A program made the translations under genes and the position numbers. From the NCBI GenBank assembly GCA_910585635.1, contig CAJUFE010000087.1, forward strand, positions 1-10,740: a DNA stretch of 10,740 bases, read 5' to 3'. Shown one piece after another: positions 6,292 to 10,740 of this stretch. How positions within the stretch are numbered: position 1 is the first letter of the stretch; the number at the start of each line of letters is the position of its first letter. This DNA is from an uncultured Lachnospiraceae bacterium. GTDB taxonomy: Bacteria > Bacillota > Clostridia > Lachnospirales > Lachnospiraceae. Under the pieces are notes generated by a model, which saw only the letters and a program-made list of their open reading frames with translations, did not search any database and was not told the origin of the DNA.

Positions 6292-7290
6292 ATGGATCGT
6301 CTGAGCCGTATCATCCTGTACCACAGAAAACAGATCGCCTTAGCATCATCGATCCTCTCGGTCGCCATATTGGCCGCCCTGCCTTTTATGGTGACAAAGA
6401 TCTACTACATCCATGTGCTGATCCTATGCATGATCTATTCCTGCATCACCAGTGCATGGAACCTGATCGCCGGCTATGCCGGAGTGTTCAGCTTTGGCTT
6501 CCAGGCCTTGTTCGGGACAGGCGCCTATGTATCGGCGCTCCTTAGCATCCATCTGGGCTGGTCCCCGTGGATCACCATGTGGATCGGGGCGCTGGCGTCC
6601 ATGTGCATCGGAGCCTTAGTGGCAGTCCCCAGCTTAAAGCTGAAGCAGCTGCCCTATATCTGCATCGCCACCCTCTGCATGGGGGAGATCATCCGCCTCA
6701 TCGCATCGAACTTCCCCCAGATCACCAGGGGGGAATCCGGGCTTTCACAGATCCCTAAGCTGTTCGACGGCAATATCAAGGTAAAGAGCTATTATCTGAT
6801 GCTGCTCATCCTGATCCTGACCATGGCCTTGGTGATCAAGATCGTGGGCTCGCCCATGGGGATCTCCTTAAAGGCCATGCGGGATTCACAGGAGGCTTCG
6901 GAAAGCTTAGGGATCGATATATCCGGGACAAAGATTCGGATCTATATGATCGGCGCTTTTATCGCTGGCTTTGTGGGCGCATTTTATGCCCACTATATGA
7001 ACATCCTCACCCCCACCTCTGTACTGGGCACCGCGCTCATGACACAGTATGTGGCCATGAGCCTGATCGGAGGGATGGGGACGATCGTGGGGCCGGTCCT
7101 GGGTTCCTTTACCATCACAGCCAGTCTGGAGCTTTTGCGCAAGCTGGAGGATCAGCGTTTGATCATCTATGCGCTTTTGATCATCGTGACGATCATATTT
7201 TTAAGAAATGGGATCTGGGGCACGTTAAAGGATGTCGTGATCTCCAGCGCCGAAAAGAACATACGCAACAAAAAACAGGGTAGTCTCTGA
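6292..7290 (+). CDS. livM: HAAT-family ABC importer permease LivM
   Basis: This 332-residue membrane protein is the partner permease of LivH. It has an N-terminal cytoplasmic tail of about 15 residues, then multiple membrane segments. Family signatures are NLIAGYAGVFSFGFQALFGT (residues 57-76), the coupling loop KAMRDSQEASESLGID (194-209) and GGMGTIVGPVLG (260-271). It begins six bases after livH, with GGGAG about twelve bases upstream of the ATG. It ends 31 bases before the binding-protein start, and a small hairpin spans its stop codon. Nothing suggests damage. Confidence 0.93.
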   Translation: MDRLSRIILYHRKQIALASSILSVAILAALPFMVTKIYYIHVLILCMIYSCITSAWNLIAGYAGVFSFGFQALFGTGAYVSALLSIHLGWSPWITMWIGALASMCIGALVAVPSLKLKQLPYICIATLCMGEIIRLIASNFPQITRGESGLSQIPKLFDGNIKVKSYYLMLLILILTMALVIKIVGSPMGISLKAMRDSQEASESLGIDISGTKIRIYMIGAFIAGFVGAFYAHYMNILTPTSVLGTALMTQYVAMSLIGGMGTIVGPVLGSFTITASLELLRKLEDQRLIIYALLIIVTIIFLRNGIWGTLKDVVISSAEKNIRNKKQGSL

Positions 7291-7297
7291 CACTACC
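7279..7297 (+). repeat. Small hairpin between livM and the binding-protein gene
   Basis: GGTAGT (7279-7284) and ACTACC (7292-7297) form a perfect six-base-pair stem around the livM stop codon. No T-run follows, so it is probably not a terminator. Hairpins in this place are often used to stabilise or separate transcripts so that the binding protein is made in larger amounts; that role is inferred. Confidence 0.35.
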
Positions 7298-7321
7298 ATA
7301 AGACGAAGGAGGGAACCTTTT

Positions 7322-8643
7322 ATGAAAAAAAGATAGCAGCATCGATCTTAGCTTTGATGATCGGGATCTTATCGTGTACCGGATGCGCAGGCTCGGTGGC
7401 TACGACAGGCGGCGATGAGACGACAGGCGAGACCCGGCAGGAGACCACTGCGGCTGCGGCAGAAAACGATACCGGGGACCACGTGATCCGTCTGGGAGCC
7501 GTACTGCCTTTAAGCGGCGCCTCTGCTGAAAGCGGGATCGCATGTCAGCAGGGCCTGGAGCTGGCGGTAGAAGAGCTCAATAAAAACGGCGGGATGACCA
7601 TGAACGGTGAGCGCTATCAGGTCCAGCTGTATTGTGAGGATGATACCGGTTCTCCCGACCAGTCCGTATCCGTCGCCACGAAACTGATCGAGATGGATGG
7701 CGTGTCTGTAGTGTTCAGCTCCTGCTTGAGCTCCTGTGCGCTGGCCATCATGGATATCTGCGATCAATACCCGGATGTCCTGTTCACCACGATCGAATGT
7801 ACCAGCGACAATTTCAGCACGATCATCGCCGAAAATACCCAGCGTTATTTCAATTTTTATAAGCCCTATTATAACAGCGCGGATTATGGCGCCGCGTTCG
7901 GCGAGCTGGTCGCGGACCTTAGCGGACAGGGCGTCATCGACTTCAGCGATAAGACGGTGGCCTATATCGTGGAGGATACCGATGCCGGAAGGAGCTGCGT
8001 TGCCGCCTGTGAGGAAGCTCTTGAAAAATTCTGCGGCGGTTCCACTACCGTGGCAACAGAAGTCATCACACAGGGCGCGACCGATTTCTATTCCCAGATC
8101 AATAAATTTAAGGCATTGGATCCGGATGTGGTGATGACATTTTTTGTCCCTCTGAATTCCGGTGTGGCTTACATCAAACAGGTGGAGGAGATCGGAGCGG
8201 ACTGGGTGGACGTAGCCTTTGTGTACCCCTTAAAGGCCGGGTTCGTCGAGCAGACCGGGGATGCCTGCGAAGGATTGTTCTGGCTCCCGATGCAGGTGGA
8301 TTTCTGGAACGACCCGGAGTGCGCAGCCTTCGCGGACAAGGTCTATGAAAAGTTCCCCAACGCCGGACTGAACGCGATGCATCTAAGCTCCTACCTGGGT
8401 GTATATATGGTAGGAGAGGCGATCGAAAAGGCCGGCACGGTCAGCGCAAAGGATGGTCTGGCTGAAAGCTATGGCGCCATGGACTACCAGACGATCAATG
8501 GACGCTATGTCTTCAAAGAGGACCATACCGCCATCGCCTCGCCTGAATACCTGGTGATCAGCGCCGCACAGGTGCAGGATGGCAGCTATAAGGTCGTCTG
8601 GCCTGATAATTTCGCCTATGCAGAAGCCGTTCCGCAGAAGTAA
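7322..8643 (+). CDS. Substrate-binding lipoprotein of the HAAT importer (frameshifted at the start)
   Basis: This protein would sit lipid-anchored outside the membrane, capture the solute and deliver it to LivHM. It is a type-1 periplasmic-binding fold of the leucine-binding class: after a Thr/Glu-rich linker comes the family start VIRLGAVLPLSGASAESG. The ATG at 7322 is preceded by AAGGAGGG (7306-7313). As written it reads only Met-Lys-Lys-Arg before a stop, because the following A-run has seven bases. One extra A (or a -1 ribosomal slip) would give MKKKIAASILALMIG, a normal signal peptide, and a lipobox SCTGC with cysteine 22, making 440 residues. The open frame without correction begins at TTG 7354 or ATG 7357 and would lack the charged N-region. 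Eleven cysteines beyond the lipidated one are unusual for an exported protein. The ligand is unknown. It is the last gene, 26 bases before a strong terminator. Confidence 0.9.
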
Positions 8644-8668
8644 AACGGACAAGGATGATATGCCCTAC

Positions 8669-8707
8669 GCCCGGAAAGCCCCTGGCATGCTGCTTTCCGG
8701 GCTTTTT
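8669..8707 (+). terminator. Intrinsic terminator of the hydrolase/importer operon
   Basis: GCCCGGAAAGC (8669-8679) and GCTTTCCGGGC (8692-8702) form a perfect 11-bp stem with a 12-base loop, followed at once by TTTTT (8703-8707). The complementary strand lacks a matching T-run on the far side, so it serves the plus-strand operon. It begins 26 bases after the binding-protein stop codon. Confidence 0.95.
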
Positions 8708-8916
8708 CGCCTGCGCGGGGTCCTTCGGCCCTTACTAAAAGGATCTACCAAGTGTTCCTCGATGCCTTTTGTCCAGGCCGCCTGATCCTCGGCAGCCCCT
8801 TCTGCCCCATCCTCTTCTCTGGCAGCTCCTCTATCCTTCCTCCTCCCGGCTCTTCCACCTTTGCGGTCGATCGGCAGCCTCATCGTATCGCCTGCCCTTG
8901 CACTCCTTTTCCACGT

Positions 8917-9890
8917 TCATGGTCCATCTGCATGTAACGTGTGATAAAAGATATACTGCTGCAGGACCCCCTGATAGCCCTTATACCGCCTTTTGGGAAA
9001 GCCTTTCTTATAATGAGCCTGCAATACCTGGCTGATGTGGGTATCCACCGGGAATGCTTCCAGATGATGGAGTGCGAACAGGCAGATACAGTCCGCCACC
9101 TTTTCCCCTACGCCGAACAGCTTCAGCAGCTCCTCCTTTGCCTCCCGGTAGGGCAGCGCTTTTATCCCCTCCAGATCCAGCTCCCCTGAAGCGGCACATC
9201 TGGCGGCCCGCACCACATACTTGCTCCGATACCCCAGACCAGAGGCCAGCAGGCCATCCTCCTCCAGGCCAGCCAGTGCCTGGGGAGTGGGAAATGCATG
9301 ATAGCCCACGCCATGGGGTGTCTCCAGCCTCTCCCCATATCCTTCGCAGATCGTCCGGATGCACCGCCGGATCCGCAGGATGTTATTCTGCTGGGAGATC
9401 AGAAAGGAGACGATCGTCTCCCACAGATCCTGCCGCAGGATCCGGATCCCGGAGCCAGATGCGGCGGCTCGGACCAGGTATGCATCCCCTGGATCGATCT
9501 GCCGGATATACTGCCCATAATCCGTCTCCAGATCAAAATACGCCTTCCAGTGAGCATCACACTCTTCCTGGCTGCAAAGGAAATAACAGCCCTCCTCCCC
9601 CTCGATGATCTCCAGATACCGCCCTCCGGCGATCACACGGTATCGGTCGCCCCTTGGCAGTGCGCTGTCCTCTGTATCGTTTTCTGTACGGTTCCCTGCA
9701 TCGTTTTCTTTATTGTTTTCTGTACGGTTCCTTGTATCGTTTTTTTATCGTTTTCTGTATCACTTTCTTTACCGCTCTCTGTGCCAGCCTCTGCTCCATC
9801 CCGGCTCTCCTCTATCCGCTCCATACGGAAGCATTGCCCGGACTGGCAGATCTGCCCCAGGTTAAAATGGTCGGTCTCCACCTTGATCAC
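8917..9890 (-). CDS. 8-oxoguanine DNA glycosylase, OGG type (frameshifted)
   Basis: This base-excision repair enzyme removes 8-oxoguanine from DNA and nicks the abasic site through a lysine Schiff base. The HhH-GPD core contains LISQQNN, GVGEKVADCICLF with the catalytic lysine, and PVDTH with the catalytic aspartate (about K264 and D283 in the repaired protein). The N-terminal OGG domain is split. TDHFNLGQICQSGQCFR is read from the GTG at 9890, which has AGGAGGAGG eight bases upstream. RYRVIAGGRYLEI and the rest are read in another frame ending at 8917. The two frames join if the T-run at 9740-9746 (A on the coding strand) gains one base, giving about 324 residues. As written, only a 239-residue piece from GTG 9636 is open, with the catalytic residues but without the first strands of the N-domain. 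Between the two N-domain pieces lies a repeat-encoded Asn/Glu/Asp/Thr-rich linker of about 40 residues that OGG proteins normally lack. Confidence 0.85.
9669..9763 (-). repeat. 36-bp tandem repeat inside the glycosylase gene
   Basis: Two adjacent 36-bp units (9669-9704 and 9705-9740) share most bases, including TGTACGGTTCC, and a diverged partial third copy runs to about 9763. The unit is a multiple of three, so copy number can change without altering frame. In the repaired frame each unit encodes twelve residues of the form NDxxNRTENxxE. The T7 run that breaks the gene lies at the junction of the second unit and the partial copy. Confidence 0.75.
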
Positions 9891-10118
9891 AGCTGTATCC
9901 TCCTCCTGGCCAGGATATACCTTCTGTCCTACTCTCCCGGTCCCTCTCACACCCACATGCCTATCGGTCCCAAAGAAACGTATAGCAGGCGGCCGCCTGG
10001 TCACCTGCCATATATAAAAGTCCTATCTTATCCAAACTCTATGATCAGTACTATATTTAGTGACCCAGTTTTTCCTTTGGCACTAGATGCTATATAAAAA
10101 TTCCAATAATCCATTAAC

Positions 10119-10448
10119 TTATACAAGCCGCTTTCCATATTGATCCAAATACGCCTGTGCCTGCTTTAAAGGTAGCCCAATGATCTTCTCCTGCAGTTTT
10201 TTCAAAATTTCAAGATCATCTAACCCAACTTCCTGCCCCATTTCAATGATCGTCCGTATCTTGATCTTATCAGACTCCGTTTCAATAACAGTTCCGCCCA
10301 TAATATCCACCAACCTTCCTTCATTTTTATTGCCATTTGTGATATGTGTAATAATCGTGTTTACAAATCCTTTCAGATCTATCAGCTCATCATCTGATAT
10401 TTCCAGCAGTCCTTCCACAGAAAAGAAAAATGTTCTGCTTTTTTCCAC
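10119..10448 (-). CDS. Unrecognised protein, probably truncated or frameshifted
   Basis: About 109 residues are read from a GTG at 10448 to the TAA at 10119. I do not recognise the family with confidence. The sequence is charged and helical, with the features IIEMGQEVGLDDLEILKKLQ and LKQAQAYLDQYGK near its end. This resembles the C-terminal helical tails of Rpn/PD-(D/E)XK-type nuclease-transposase relatives in Clostridia, but that is an impression, not a match. The frame stays open upstream to the window edge, yet those residues look non-coding and overlap the recombinase tail in another frame. No good ribosome binding site precedes any start. A second frame just upstream (ATG at about 10464, ending MMS) is also plausible, so a frameshift near the A6/T5 runs around 10425-10445 may have broken a longer gene. 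Base composition is more AT-rich than the operon. Confidence 0.4.
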   Translation of the reverse strand: MEKSRTFFFSVEGLLEISDDELIDLKGFVNTIITHITNGNKNEGRLVDIMGGTVIETESDKIKIRTIIEMGQEVGLDDLEILKKLQEKIIGLPLKQAQAYLDQYGKRLV

Positions 10449-10596
10449 ACAGCATTTCCCATCCTGCAAACCCCTGCTATTTCTACCTCTTTTGGGCTTA
10501 AAAGGGAACGCAGGCGGAACCTTTGGAGATAGAAAACCTCGGGAACCCAGTAAGATCAAATGTTTACGGTTAGAGGGAAGTAATTTCAGATTAGGC

Positions 10597-10625
10597 GGTA
10601 TAGCCCCGATTACAAGGGCTGTACC
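10597..10625. repeat. Inverted repeat after the recombinase tail
   Basis: GGTA-T-AGCCC pairs with GGGCT-G-TACC around a nine-base loop. On the plus strand GTCTTTT follows, giving a weak terminator look in that direction; on the minus strand no T-run follows the recombinase stop. It could be a transcript-end structure or part of a mobile-element end. Confidence 0.35.
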
Positions 10626-10639
10626 GTCTTTTCGAGTTC

Positions 10640-10740
10640 CTATGCGCCTTGCCGTTTCGGTTGCGTGGCAGAAAGGAAATTGATCTCCCCTACAAAGTTG
10701 AAAACAATATCTACTTTCTGTACCCGTTTCCCGTCCACCT
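10640..10740 (-). CDS. Serine site-specific recombinase, C-terminal tail (partial)
   Basis: The last 32 residues of a gene entering from the right end are read on the minus strand, ending at the TAG at 10640-10642. The segment DGKRVQKVDIVFNFVGEI is characteristic of the C-terminal end of large serine recombinases of the DUF4368 type found in clostridial conjugative and integrative elements. The catalytic resolvase domain would lie outside the window, so activity cannot be judged. It suggests that a mobile element or its remnant borders this region on the right. Confidence 0.6.
   Translation of the reverse strand, partial: VDGKRVQKVDIVFNFVGEINFLSATQPKRQGA

Noticed and set aside
8665..8883. 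A 72-residue minus-strand open frame after the glycosylase gene.
   Set aside because: It is low-complexity Arg/Glu/Gly-rich, runs into the operon terminator, and lacks a well-placed ribosome binding site. I see no other feature in 8708-8916.
9298..10017. A long plus-strand open frame opposite the glycosylase gene.
   Set aside because: Its translation is a Phe/Ser/Val-rich reading of the 36-bp repeat and of the opposite strand of the OGG gene.

Overview
The window looks like the chromosome of an anaerobic, moderately GC-rich member of the Clostridia, probably a Lachnospiraceae-type gut bacterium. This rests on gene style only: strong AGGAGG ribosome binding sites, sigma-A type promoters, a Gram-positive lipoprotein, a DUF4368-type serine recombinase tail, and proteins that look clostridial. 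No ribosomal RNA or other taxonomic marker is present.

Layout, left to right. (1) 1-1088: a Dam-type adenine methyltransferase gene on the minus strand with its own promoter; the first 140 bases hold no clear gene. (2) 1150-1400: a gene-free stretch carrying two 20-bp direct repeats, a near-consensus plus-strand promoter, and a LacI/GalR-type operator-like palindrome. A second copy of the operator core lies over the stop codon of the next gene. (3) 1393-2492: a LacI/GalR-family repressor gene on the minus strand with a near-consensus promoter. (4) 2493-2690: a short region packed with inverted repeats but with no recognisable plus-strand promoter. (5) 2691-8707: a plus-strand operon. It encodes an M24-family metallohydrolase (creatinase/prolidase fold) and a complete HAAT-type ABC importer: LivG and LivF ATPases, LivH and LivM permeases, and a lipoprotein substrate-binding protein. 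A strong intrinsic terminator ends it. (6) 8917-9890: an OGG-type 8-oxoguanine DNA glycosylase on the minus strand, convergent with the operon. (7) 10119-10740: a more AT-rich end with an unrecognised, probably truncated gene and the C-terminal tail of a serine recombinase, both on the minus strand, suggesting the edge of a mobile or degraded region.

How the parts may work together: the lipoprotein would capture a small amide, imino-peptide or amino-acid derivative, LivHMGF would import it, and the M24 enzyme would hydrolyse it in the cytoplasm. The neighbouring LacI-type repressor is the obvious candidate regulator. The substrate is not identifiable from sequence.

Most notable observations: two genes (the binding protein and the glycosylase) are each broken at a run of seven A on the coding strand, and one extra A repairs both. 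The glycosylase also carries an unusual 36-bp tandem-repeat insertion at that spot. An operator-bearing promoter points antisense through lacI toward the operon. GATC is roughly five-fold over-represented in the operon but not in the adjacent Dam gene.
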